NCBI RefSeq assembly: GCF_900117425.1 | Contig: NZ_FPEH01000014.1 | Coordinates: 124,001-188,000 of the forward strand | Length of the DNA: 64,000 nucleotides | Direction: 5' to 3' | From: Novosphingobium sp. NDB2Meth1 | GTDB taxonomy: Bacteria > Pseudomonadota > Alphaproteobacteria > Sphingomonadales > Sphingomonadaceae | In this document: positions 33,657 to 41,314 of the stretch, in pieces | Numbering within the stretch: the first letter of the stretch is position 1 | Layout: each line of letters opens with the position of its first letter | Position numbers and translations under genes: made by a program | The notes under the pieces: generated by a model | Databases searched by the model: none | Seen by the model: the letters and a program-made list of their open reading frames with translations, nothing else | Told to the model about the DNA's origin: nothing

Positions 33657-34328
33657 ATGCGCCCGATGAAACTGATGCTTGCCGCCCTCGCGCTAGTCGC
33701 TGTCCCCGCCACGGCCCTTGCCGATTCCCCGCCGCTCGATTGGCGCACCAAAGTCCGCGCCTTCAATATCGAGCACTGCAAACACCCGGCCTGGGGCACC
33801 TCGCATTCGGATCGCGACTACGCGCTCGCCAAAGCCATGGCCGCCACCGACAAGGTCGCGCTGGATGACGACGTGCTGTTTGCCGCCGCCTATCTGCACG
33901 ATATCGCCGCCTTCAAACCCTACGAGAAGCCCGACCTCGACCATTCCGATGTTGCAGCGGACCTCGTCGGCGAAATTCTCGCGCCTACCGGCTTCCCCAT
34001 GAACAAGCTGCCCAAGGTGCAGGCCGCGATCCGCGAGCACATGTACTACCGGACGCCGACCGTCCCCGAATCGCTCTATCTCCACGACGCCGATGCGCTC
34101 GATTGGCTCGGCGCGATCGGCGCCGCGCGGATCATGGCGCTGGTGGAACCCAATGGCGGCCAGCCCGATGGCCACGCCGTGCTGCCGATGCTGAAGGAAA
34201 ACCTGCGCGATGTGCCCGCGCGCGTGCTTTCACCCGCAGGCAAGGCGCTGATGCCGGCCAAGCGCGATCTCCTCGCCAAGTGGCTGGAGACGCTCTCCGC
34301 CGAGACGGACGGGTTCAAGACGCTCTAG
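33657..34328 (+). CDS. Exported HD-domain protein
   Basis: A 223-residue protein with a cleavable-looking signal peptide (LMLAALALVAVPATALADS) followed by an HD-type metal-dependent hydrolase core. Candidate ligands are the His in GTSHSDRDY, the HD pair in AAYLHDIAAF, a histidine in LDHSDVAAD, IREHMYY and the distal Asp in HDADALDWLG. HD proteins usually hydrolyse phosphate esters in the cytoplasm; a periplasmic member is uncommon. Substrate unknown. The gene is followed at once by a small lipoprotein gene (8 nt gap). Confidence 0.8.
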   Translation: MRPMKLMLAALALVAVPATALADSPPLDWRTKVRAFNIEHCKHPAWGTSHSDRDYALAKAMAATDKVALDDDVLFAAAYLHDIAAFKPYEKPDLDHSDVAADLVGEILAPTGFPMNKLPKVQAAIREHMYYRTPTVPESLYLHDADALDWLGAIGAARIMALVEPNGGQPDGHAVLPMLKENLRDVPARVLSPAGKALMPAKRDLLAKWLETLSAETDGFKTL

Positions 34329-34336
34329 GGCTTGTG

Positions 34337-34906
34337 ATGCGCCACTCAAAAGGGATTGTTCTCTGCGGATTGGCGGCTTTGCTGCTCACACTTACCGGTT
34401 GTGACGGCTATAAGGATCTAGCTCCAAGATCGCAGATCGGAGATGGCTCGCAGCCAGTGCAACCAGTCGCTCCCGACGAGACGGTGACAATCGGCTATCC
34501 CGCTGAAAGGTCTTGGGAACGAGTTGTCAACGTCACGATCCTGCCTGAAGGCAAGATCATTTTCGAAACCTACGACGCGTCCCGAAAGCCGAAACCTGTC
34601 CTGACTAAGCGCATTTCAGCTACAGAACTGGGTCTGCTGCGCAAACAACTTGCCGCCTTCCGGCCCCCTGCCGGTGCGTTGGGAGACGCGGTTTGGTTCC
34701 TTCCCGTTGGCTGCGATATGGTCAACGATGGCGGCTACCATGCAACGCTGATCTTTGAGAGGCGAGGGCAAGCGAGCCGTTGGTTGCAGATTCCGACTGC
34801 AGGTTGCAAAACAAGTATCGCAGAACGGCTGTTGCTTCGGTTGAGACCAATAGTGAACGACGGGCCGATCAATGCGCGGGCAGTGGGGCTGCCACTTTCG
34901 AACTGA
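34337..34906 (+). CDS. Hypothetical lipoprotein
   Basis: A 189-residue protein with a lipoprotein signal (VLCGLAALLLTLTGC, lipobox LTGC). It has four further cysteines, including GCDMVNDGGY and AGCKTSIAE, that could make a disulfide pair. I do not recognise the family. Codons are visibly less GC-biased than in neighbours (for example the stretch encoding GCDGYKDLAPR), which may mean more recent arrival or weak selection. The start at 34337 is chosen for the lipoprotein leader; the frame is open further upstream. The convergent context offers no clue to function. Confidence 0.65.
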   Translation: MRHSKGIVLCGLAALLLTLTGCDGYKDLAPRSQIGDGSQPVQPVAPDETVTIGYPAERSWERVVNVTILPEGKIIFETYDASRKPKPVLTKRISATELGLLRKQLAAFRPPAGALGDAVWFLPVGCDMVNDGGYHATLIFERRGQASRWLQIPTAGCKTSIAERLLLRLRPIVNDGPINARAVGLPLSN

Positions 34907-34956
34907 TCGCACCATATCCCTTGCAGGCAGCGCCCTCTCCTCGCACAGCGCACAGC

Positions 34957-35448
34957 ATGGCTGATATCATCTTCCGTCCCTACGCCAAGTCCGACGAGGA
35001 TTCGGTGATTGCGCATATCCTCTCGATCCAGCAGGGCGAATTTGCCGTGCCGGTGACGGCGGAAGACCAGCCGGACCTGCGCGCGGTCGCCGAGGTCTAC
35101 CAGTCCGGCACCGGCGGATTCTGGGTGGCCGAGTTGGAGGGCCGCATTGTTGGCACCATCGGCCTGATCGGCTTCGGTGTGAACGAGGGCGCGCTGCGCA
35201 AGATGTTCGTCGCGGCCGAAGCACGCGGGCGCGAGCACGGTGTTGCTGCGCGGCTGCTGGACACGTTGATCGATCATGCTCGCGCCTTCGGGATCACCGG
35301 GATCACGCTTGGCACGATCGAACGACTGCACGCCGCGCGGCGGTTCTATGAGAAGAACGGCTTCTTCGAGATCGCGCCGGAGGACTTGCCGGACGGCTTT
35401 CCGCGCATGCCGGTCGACACGCACTTCTACCGGCTGGAGCTGGCCTAG
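34957..35448 (+). CDS. GNAT family N-acetyltransferase
   Basis: A 163-residue GNAT protein. The acetyl-CoA-binding motif A is LRKMFVAAEARGREHGVAARLL (Q/RxxGxG/A pattern, here RGREHG), preceded by the strand EGRIVGTIGLIGFG and followed by RFYEKNGFFEI. Likely acetylates a small molecule or a protein N-terminus; the acceptor cannot be told. The start at 34957 is chosen because earlier frame residues are not GNAT-like; there is no strong ribosome site. Its stop is followed by a dispersed inverted repeat. Confidence 0.82.
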   Translation: MADIIFRPYAKSDEDSVIAHILSIQQGEFAVPVTAEDQPDLRAVAEVYQSGTGGFWVAELEGRIVGTIGLIGFGVNEGALRKMFVAAEARGREHGVAARLLDTLIDHARAFGITGITLGTIERLHAARRFYEKNGFFEIAPEDLPDGFPRMPVDTHFYRLELA

Positions 35449-35464
35449 CCATTCACCTCGGCTT

Positions 35465-35550
35465 CGTCATTGCGAGGAGCGCAGCGACGAAGCAATCCAG
35501 GGCGGCCGGGAACTACCGCTCTGGATTGCTTCGCTGCGCTCGCAATGACG
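35465..35550. repeat. dispersed inverted repeat (CGTCATTGCGAG type)
   Basis: Left arm 35465-35500 starts CGTCATTGCGAGGAGCGCAG and the right arm 35521-35550 ends CGCTCGCAATGACG; they pair over most of their length, with two 3-nt gaps in the shorter right arm. Similar elements are widespread in alphaproteobacterial and other genomes. It fills the gap between the convergent GNAT and hydrolase genes and could terminate both. Confidence 0.75.
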
Positions 35551-35567
35551 AGGTGGTATTGTGGCTG

Positions 35568-36458
35568 CTACTCCAGAAACGCATCCAGCGCGGCGTTCAC
35601 CTTCCCCGGCGCTTCCCAAGGTACGAAATGGCCGCAATCGGGCACTTGCACCAGCGTGAGGTTCGGGATCATCGCGTCCAGCCCGTCAAGGTTCGCGGGC
35701 GGCAGCGCCATGTCGTCCATCGCCCAGATGACCAGCGTCGGGATGCCGAGCGGCGGCAGTGGCGGCGGAGCATAGCCTTCCGGCAGCGCAAAGGGCGCGT
35801 CCATCGTCGGCACGTCCATCGGGCTCGCGCGGTACCAGTTGAGCATGGCAATCGCGCTGTCGCCGTTCGACCAGTCCTTCAGCAGCGCCTCGCGCTCGAC
35901 CTCTTCCATCACCGGCGCACGGTCCCAGTTGAGCGCCTTCGCCAGCAGCGCGCCCAGTCCGTGCTCTCGCACCATGGCATCGTTCGCGGTGTCGCGAAAC
36001 GCCCGCATATATTGGCTCGCGCCGCGCTGGACAGGATCAAGGTAGAGCAGCTTCTGGAAGATCCCCGGATGCGGCGCATTGGCGACCACCGCGCGCGTCA
36101 CCCGCGTGCCTTGCCCCATCAACGCCACGCCCCAGGCAATCGCGCCGCCCCAATCATGCCCCAGCACCGTGAACTGCCCTACACCCAGCGCATCGGCGAG
36201 CAGGAAAATATCGCCGATCAGCTTGTCCGGCGTGTAGTTTTCCACCCCGTCCGGCTTGGACGATCCGCGATAGCCGCGCTGATCCGGCGCGATGCAGCGG
36301 AAGCGGCCCGAAAGATGCGCGATCTGGTGCCGCCATGTGCGGTGCGATTCGGGAAAGCCATGGAGGAACATCAGCGCCGGCGCATCGCGCGGGCCCGTAT
36401 CCACCACGTCAAGCTCGATGCCGTTTGCCAGCGTGACGCGGGTGAGGTCCATGCTCAT
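35568..36458 (-). CDS. Alpha/beta hydrolase, epoxide-hydrolase-like
   Basis: A 296-residue alpha/beta hydrolase. The oxyanion-hole motif is FLHGFPES, the nucleophile is an aspartate in VLGHDWGGAIAW, the RGYRGSSKP block follows strand 4, and the base is the His in VPDCGHFVPWEAP. An aspartate nucleophile in GHDWGG is shared by epoxide hydrolases, haloalkane and fluoroacetate dehalogenases. The lid has a NWYRA tyrosine, consistent with an epoxide hydrolase. Start overlaps the SDR stop by 4 nt; last gene of the bolA-nudix-pirin-SDR-hydrolase run. Confidence 0.85.
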   Translation of the reverse strand: MSMDLTRVTLANGIELDVVDTGPRDAPALMFLHGFPESHRTWRHQIAHLSGRFRCIAPDQRGYRGSSKPDGVENYTPDKLIGDIFLLADALGVGQFTVLGHDWGGAIAWGVALMGQGTRVTRAVVANAPHPGIFQKLLYLDPVQRGASQYMRAFRDTANDAMVREHGLGALLAKALNWDRAPVMEEVEREALLKDWSNGDSAIAMLNWYRASPMDVPTMDAPFALPEGYAPPPLPPLGIPTLVIWAMDDMALPPANLDGLDAMIPNLTLVQVPDCGHFVPWEAPGKVNAALDAFLE

Positions 36459-37306
36459 TGTGCGCTCTCCACCGCCGGGACTTCCAGCTTGTTGGCATAG
36501 CCGTTCGCGACCAGCGCGGCCATGCGGTCGAAGATCTCCTCGGGCGTGCGGCAGGCTTCGCCGATCATCTGCTCGAAGCCCGTCGCGACGATGATCTCGC
36601 GCTTGCCGGCGGCCATCTCAGCCAGCATCTGCGCGACCGCCACTTGCGGGTCCATGCCCCCGTCGATCGCCTTGTCGCTCACCCCGCGGCGGCTGCCATC
36701 GGCATTGAGCGCATTGCGCGAGACGTTGGTGCGCACCGAACCCGGCGCGATGACGTGGACCTGTAGCCCCTCGCCAGAAACTTCAGTCCGCAGCGCATCG
36801 GCATACCCGATCAGGCCGAACTTGGCCGCGCTATAGGCCGTGCGCATCGGCACGCCGACTTTGCCCGCCACGCTGGAAACCATCGCAACGCGGCCCTTCC
36901 CCCGCGCCACCATGCGCCCGATCAGCGCTTGCGTCAGCGCGATGGGAGCCAGCAGATCGACCGCGATGATCTTTTCATAGACCGCGTAATCGGTGTTCAC
37001 GGCGAGGCTGCGCTGCGAGATGCCGGCATTGTTGAACAGCAAATCGATCCCGCCGCTACGCTCCGCCGCCCAGGCCCAGGCCTGCTCCGCTGCTGCGAGC
37101 CCCGCCGGATAGTCCGTCGCCTCGAACGGCAGGACAAGCGCCGTGGCGTTGCCCTTTGCGCAGTCTGCCGCAACTTCCGCCAGCGCTTCCGCATTGCGGC
37201 CCGAGAGGATCACATGCGCGCCTTCTGCCGCCAGCCCCCGCGCCATTGCCGCGCCGATTCCCGATGATGCCCCGGTGATCCATGCCACCTCTCCGGCAAA
37301 TGCCAT
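36455..37306 (-). CDS. Short-chain dehydrogenase/reductase (SDR)
   Basis: A 283-residue classical SDR: cofactor loop WITGASSGIGAA, NNAGIS, catalytic Ser in MVSSVAGKVG and the catalytic YSAAK (TAYSAAKFGLIGY). The SGRN segment after strand 2 points to NADP preference. Substrate unknown. GGGAGAGGACAG provides a ribosome site for the ATG at 37306; the open frame goes on to 37474 but overlaps the pirin gene. The following hydrolase start overlaps the stop, so both may act on one metabolite. Confidence 0.87.
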   Translation of the reverse strand: MAFAGEVAWITGASSGIGAAMARGLAAEGAHVILSGRNAEALAEVAADCAKGNATALVLPFEATDYPAGLAAAEQAWAWAAERSGGIDLLFNNAGISQRSLAVNTDYAVYEKIIAVDLLAPIALTQALIGRMVARGKGRVAMVSSVAGKVGVPMRTAYSAAKFGLIGYADALRTEVSGEGLQVHVIAPGSVRTNVSRNALNADGSRRGVSDKAIDGGMDPQVAVAQMLAEMAAGKREIIVATGFEQMIGEACRTPEEIFDRMAALVANGYANKLEVPAVESAQ

Positions 37307-37329
37307 GTCTGTCCTCTCCCGTAGTCGTT

Positions 37330-38232
37330 CTAAAGATTGGCCCGCGTGTTCGGCACCTTGGGCAGGGGGATGAATTCCTCCTCGTCCCCGGGCACCTTGG
37401 GAAAGCGGCCTTCGTCCCAGTCGTGCTTGGCCTGCGTGATGCGCTCGCGGCTCGAGCTCACGAAGTTCCACCACACGTGCCGCGGCGTGGTGAAGGCCTC
37501 GCCGCCGAGCAGCATCACCCGCCCGCCACTTTCCGATGAGAGTTTCAACGTCACGCCCGGTGCCAGCACCGCCAGCGCGTAGAGCTCCAGCGGCACGCCA
37601 TCCACGCTCGCCTCGCCGCCCACCAGCATCACCGCGCGCTCGTCAGCGCTGGGATCGACAGGGATTGTGCCGCCGGGTGCGAAGAGGATCTCGGCATAGA
37701 TCGTCTGGCTGTGCTGCGTCGTGGCGGCGGTCTTGCCCCACAGTGTCCCCATGATCACGCGCGCGGTGGTGCAGCCGTCCTCGATCAGCGGCAGGTCCGC
37801 CTGCTGCTCGAAGGCCGGGTCGATATCCTCGCGCCCGTCGGGCAGCGCAAGCCACGTCTGCATGCCATAGAGCGCGGGTCCGCCGGCTCGCTCTTCCGCC
37901 GGGCTCCGCTCCGAATGGACGATGCCGCGCCCCGCCGTCATCAGATTGACTTGCCCGGGCCGGATCGTCGCGAACGTGCCCAGGCTGTCGCGGTGGTCGA
38001 TCGCACCGGCGTACTTCCCGCCGAACAGCCAGGTGACGGTCGCAAGATTGATATGCGGATGCGGCCGCACGTCCATTGCGGTCCCGGTGGGGAGCACCGC
38101 CGGGCCGAACTGGTCGACGAAGATGAACGGCCCGACCATCGTCCGCTCACGCGAGGGCAGCACGCGCCGAACCTGAAATGCGCCGAGATCGTGGGTCACC
38201 GGGGTCAAGGTCTGCATCACGGGTTCGATCAT
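37330..38232 (-). CDS. Pirin family protein
   Basis: A 300-residue bicupin. The N-terminal cupin holds the pirin metal site in VRPHPHINLATVTWLF and the later RGIVHSE block, and the second cupin begins near residue 180. Bacterial pirins bind iron or other metals and some cleave quercetin; others act as redox regulators. The start at 38232 overlaps the NUDIX stop (ATGA). Position between a NUDIX hydrolase and an SDR suggests an oxidative-stress or house-cleaning group, which is inference. Confidence 0.9.
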   Translation of the reverse strand: MIEPVMQTLTPVTHDLGAFQVRRVLPSRERTMVGPFIFVDQFGPAVLPTGTAMDVRPHPHINLATVTWLFGGKYAGAIDHRDSLGTFATIRPGQVNLMTAGRGIVHSERSPAEERAGGPALYGMQTWLALPDGREDIDPAFEQQADLPLIEDGCTTARVIMGTLWGKTAATTQHSQTIYAEILFAPGGTIPVDPSADERAVMLVGGEASVDGVPLELYALAVLAPGVTLKLSSESGGRVMLLGGEAFTTPRHVWWNFVSSSRERITQAKHDWDEGRFPKVPGDEEEFIPLPKVPNTRANL

Positions 38233-38681
38233 CGCGATACCTCCGTCTCGAGCAGTTCGAGGATGTTCACCGGAAACACCGGCTCGTGCCACTCTGCCAG
38301 TTCGGCGGCGCTGAACCAGCGGAATTCCTTGATCAGTGCTCGTTCGAGGTCGGTGTGGCCCGCGCAATCGGGCGTGAAGCTCGTCGTGCGCACGCGGAAA
38401 AAGCGCTCGTCGGAGGTGACCGGCTCGCCCTCAAGCGTGATGAAATCGTCCATCCGCTGCGCGATCTCCGGCCCGCAGCTTTCCACCTGCAGGCCGGTCT
38501 CCTCGAACACCTCGCGCACCGCCGCCGCGTGGAAATCCTCATCCGGATCGCATTCGCCGCCCACGCCGCACCAGAACGCGCGGCGGCTCGGCGGGGCAAA
38601 GCGGATCAGCAGCAGGCGTTCGTGCTCGTCGATCAGCAAGATGCGCGCCGCACGGCGAATGCGGCGAGGCGAATTACTCAC
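38229..38681 (-). CDS. NUDIX hydrolase
   Basis: A pyrophosphohydrolase of about 150 residues with an exact Nudix box, GX5EX7REUXEEXGU: GECDPDE...REVFEETGL (catalytic Mg-binding glutamates in REVFEE). The Nudix family hydrolyses nucleoside diphosphate derivatives. A GTG start at 38681 overlapping the bolA stop by 8 nt is preferred; ATGs at 38711 and 38717 would add an Arg-rich leader and overlap bolA by about 40 nt. Substrate not deducible. Confidence 0.85.
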   Translation of the reverse strand: MSNSPRRIRRAARILLIDEHERLLLIRFAPPSRRAFWCGVGGECDPDEDFHAAAVREVFEETGLQVESCGPEIAQRMDDFITLEGEPVTSDERFFRVRTTSFTPDCAGHTDLERALIKEFRWFSAAELAEWHEPVFPVNILELLETEVSR

Positions 38682-38946
38682 CGGGCGCACGCGCCTTGAT
38701 CGCCAGCGCATGGACACGCTGCCCCGGAATATCCCCCAGCGCCTGATTGACCATCCGCTGGCGCATCACGCGTGAGACACCGGCAAACTGGGCACTGGTG
38801 ATCTCCACGGTGAAGTGCGATTCGCCCGTGCCATCATCGCCCATGTGGCCACTGTGGTGAGCGCTGTCGTTGATCACGGCGAGGTGTTCGGGGGCAAACG
38901 CTGCGGTGAGCAGCGCGGTGATTTCCTGGGCGATGGGTCCGGTCAT
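38674..38946 (-). CDS. bolA: BolA family protein
   Basis: A 90-residue BolA/IbaG-like protein with the conserved histidines in DSAHHSGHMG, the ESHFTVEITSAQFAG core and the helix-turn VMRQRMVNQALGD then VHALAIKA. BolA proteins pair with monothiol glutaredoxins through a shared 2Fe-2S cluster and also affect transcription under stress. First gene of the operon running down to 35568; divergent from a porin-like gene. Confidence 0.92.
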   Translation of the reverse strand: MTGPIAQEITALLTAAFAPEHLAVINDSAHHSGHMGDDGTGESHFTVEITSAQFAGVSRVMRQRMVNQALGDIPGQRVHALAIKARAPGE

Positions 38947-39066
38947 GGGCGCATCTTAACCGATCGGTGAACGAGGGGAAGGGCGCCCGAGCGTCGATCC
39001 GCGCTGTAACCGACAAGCCATCCATTCCGAACATAACTTCAGTGTTGCGGGCGGGAGCGCATTGGA

Positions 39067-40290
39067 ATGAGGGCATTGCAGGTTCTTTTGCCGGTCGCGG
39101 CGCTGCTGGGCTTGCCCGCTGCGCCCGTCGCCGCGCAGTCCGTGCCCGGACCCGGCCACTTCGCCGTCGCCCTGAGCGGGTTCCAGACCGCTGCCGTCGC
39201 CGCCGCCACTGATGGCCCATCCGCCGGGGAAGGTCGCGTGCTGTCCGAGACCGAACTCGAAGTCAGCCCGCTCCGGCGCACCAAGGGCGGCACGCTGCTC
39301 GGCGCGCGCGGGGTGATCAATCTCACCGCCGCGACCGGCCGCCAGACCGCGTCCTGGCGCGCTGCCATCCCCGAATGGAGCGTGTTCGCCTCAGGCACTT
39401 TCGGCCGCATCGAAGTGGGCGAGCGCGCCGGTTTCCCGCAGAGCCTCGTCGGCTTCACTCCTTCCGAAATCGCGCTGGTCTCCGCTCCGTTCGGTCCGGT
39501 CGGTGGCACGCGGCTCGATCCCGATGGCCGCTTGCCGACGCGCGCGCTGCCCGGCCCGCTGGCCGCACGGATCAACGCGCTAAGCACACTCGGCTATGCC
39601 GCGCGCTTCTATGCGGATCGTTCCGCCAAGGCGATCTGGGTCACCCCGCGCACGCGCAGCGGCTTCTACGGCGCCGTTTCCTATGCGCCGACGGTCCGCC
39701 AGCGCCCCGGCGCATTGCTTGGGCAGGGCGGACAGGCCGCGCTGCCACTTCCAGCGCAGCCACGCCGCAAGGATCTCTTGCAGGCCGCCGCCGTGTGGAA
39801 TCACCGCAGCGCCGATCTCGATCTCACCCTCGCCGCCACGTGGTCACATGTGCGCGAGCTCGGCGTCGACGGACGCTGGCGCGGTCTCGGTTCGGTGAGC
39901 GGCGGGGTCTCCGGCACGCTGCACGACACCTGGGCGTTCGGCCTCAGCGCTGGAATCGATTCGCGGGCTCCAACCGGCGGCGCGCGACCCTACGGCGTGA
40001 TCGCCAGCCTCGACCGGGTCTCGGGTCCGTGGACCGTGGGCGGCTATGTCCAGCACGCCCGCGCCGCGCGCCGCGATGGTGTGCCGGGGGACGATACGCT
40101 CGATGTGATCGAGGGCGGCGCTTCGCTGCAGGTTGATCGCAATCACGATCTGCTGGGGGCGGGCCGCTACACCGAAGCGCGCGTCTTCGTGGCCGGCTAC
40201 CACTTCCGCCTTGCCACAAATGCGCCCCAGCCGGAGCCGGTCCAGCAGGGCCTCGTTATCCTTGCCGGCGCGCAGTTTTCCTTTTTCTAG
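39067..40290 (+). CDS. Outer-membrane beta-barrel (porin-like) protein
   Basis: A 407-residue exported protein: signal peptide LLPVAALLGLPAAPVAAQS, then alternating polar/hydrophobic strands (for example TLLGARGVINLTAATGR, RSGFYGAVSYAP, GPWTVGGYVQHARAA) and a terminal Phe in LVILAGAQFSFF, the usual outer-membrane insertion signal. It resembles Gram-negative porins (porin_4-like) but has no motif for a solute. The next gene, a small bufferin-like protein, begins 19 nt downstream with its own ribosome site, so both may be cotranscribed. Confidence 0.75.
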   Translation: MRALQVLLPVAALLGLPAAPVAAQSVPGPGHFAVALSGFQTAAVAAATDGPSAGEGRVLSETELEVSPLRRTKGGTLLGARGVINLTAATGRQTASWRAAIPEWSVFASGTFGRIEVGERAGFPQSLVGFTPSEIALVSAPFGPVGGTRLDPDGRLPTRALPGPLAARINALSTLGYAARFYADRSAKAIWVTPRTRSGFYGAVSYAPTVRQRPGALLGQGGQAALPLPAQPRRKDLLQAAAVWNHRSADLDLTLAATWSHVRELGVDGRWRGLGSVSGGVSGTLHDTWAFGLSAGIDSRAPTGGARPYGVIASLDRVSGPWTVGGYVQHARAARRDGVPGDDTLDVIEGGASLQVDRNHDLLGAGRYTEARVFVAGYHFRLATNAPQPEPVQQGLVILAGAQFSFF

Positions 40291-40309
40291 CAGCCAAGGA
40301 GCCAGACCG

Positions 40310-40600
40310 ATGACCGATACGCCGAAGATTCCCGTCCGCATGGCCGTCGCCGCCGCAGCGCTTGCCGCCGCCTTCGTCGCCGCCGAGGCGAGCGCGCAAG
40401 TCAATGTGCCCAAGCCCAGCTACAAGTTCGAAAAGTGCTACGGCGTGGTGAAGGCGGGCATGAACGATTGCTTCAGCCCGGTCCACAGCTGCGGCGGCAC
40501 CGCAAAGAAGGACAACGAGCCCAACGCGTGGGTCTATGTGCCCGCCGGCGTGTGCAAGAAGCTTGTCGGGGGAGAGCTGTCGCCGCCCGAAAAGGGCTGA
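40310..40600 (+). CDS. DUF2282/BufA1-like small Cys-rich protein (bufferin precursor-like)
   Basis: A 96-residue protein with a signal peptide (MAVAAAALAAAFVAAEASA) and a short mature part with four spaced cysteines: EKCYGVVKAGMNDCF, SPVHSCGGTAKKD, PAGVCKKLVGG. This is the DUF2282 (BufA1) pattern. Bufferins are peptides whose cysteines are turned into thiooxazole heterocycles by the DUF692 enzyme BufB with BufC and then bind copper in the periplasm. Neither bufB (DUF692) nor bufC is near it. AAGGAG (40296-40301) gives a strong ribosome site. The upstream porin-like gene is close. Confidence 0.78.
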   Translation: MTDTPKIPVRMAVAAAALAAAFVAAEASAQVNVPKPSYKFEKCYGVVKAGMNDCFSPVHSCGGTAKKDNEPNAWVYVPAGVCKKLVGGELSPPEKG

Positions 40601-40665
40601 GCGCGCGAATTTTCCCGATAGCACGGCTTCCATCTTGGGCCATGATTGCCCATGTGGGGCAGCTC

Positions 40666-41259
40666 ATGAGACATGATCGCTTCCATGGCCGCGTGCAGGG
40701 CACCGGGCAACTCTGTGCCGTTCCGGGGTGCAACGAGGCCGGCGAATTCCGCGCACCCGGCGTCCGCGCGCCCGGCTTCGACGGTCCGGGCGACTACCGC
40801 TGGATGTGCCTTGATCACGTGCGCGCGTTCAACGCGGGCTACGATTTCTTTGCGGGGATGACGCCCGAGGAAATCATGGCCGCACAATCTCCGCTTGCCG
40901 GATGGGCCACGGAAACGCGCGCCTTCCGCCCCACTGCCGGGATCGACCAAGCCCCGCGCTGGAACGACTTTGCCGATCCGCTCGATGCCATTTCCCAGCG
41001 CGCCAAGGCTCGCCGCGAGGATGCGCTGCACCGGCAGGAAGCCGCCCGGCGCGGCATCGGACCGGAAGAGCGCAAGGCCTATGAGACGATGGGCCTCGGC
41101 TTCGATGCCGATCGCAAGGCGCTGCGCACACGCTATTCCGAACTCGTCCGCCGCTTCCACCCCGATCGCAACGGCGGCGACCGTGCCTACGAAGGCCGCC
41201 TGCAGGCGGTGATCGACGCCTACAACCTGCTGCGCGCGACTCCTGCCTTCAACGTCTGA
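40666..41259 (+). CDS. J-domain protein with N-terminal Cys-rich segment
   Basis: A protein of about 197 residues. The C-terminus is a DnaJ-type J domain (KAYETMGLGFDADRKALRTR, HPD motif in RRFHPDRN), placed after the rest rather than before it. The N-terminus carries CAVPGC (CX4C) and MCLDH (CX2H), which could form a zinc site. J domains stimulate DnaK ATPase; this type is a conserved alphaproteobacterial co-chaperone of unknown client. ATG at 40642 is an alternative start adding eight residues. Confidence 0.8.
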   Translation: MRHDRFHGRVQGTGQLCAVPGCNEAGEFRAPGVRAPGFDGPGDYRWMCLDHVRAFNAGYDFFAGMTPEEIMAAQSPLAGWATETRAFRPTAGIDQAPRWNDFADPLDAISQRAKARREDALHRQEAARRGIGPEERKAYETMGLGFDADRKALRTRYSELVRRFHPDRNGGDRAYEGRLQAVIDAYNLLRATPAFNV

Positions 41260-41314
41260 GGCTGGACAAGCCCCTCGTCCGGCGCAAAGCTGCGCCATCG
41301 GATAGGGGGGACGC

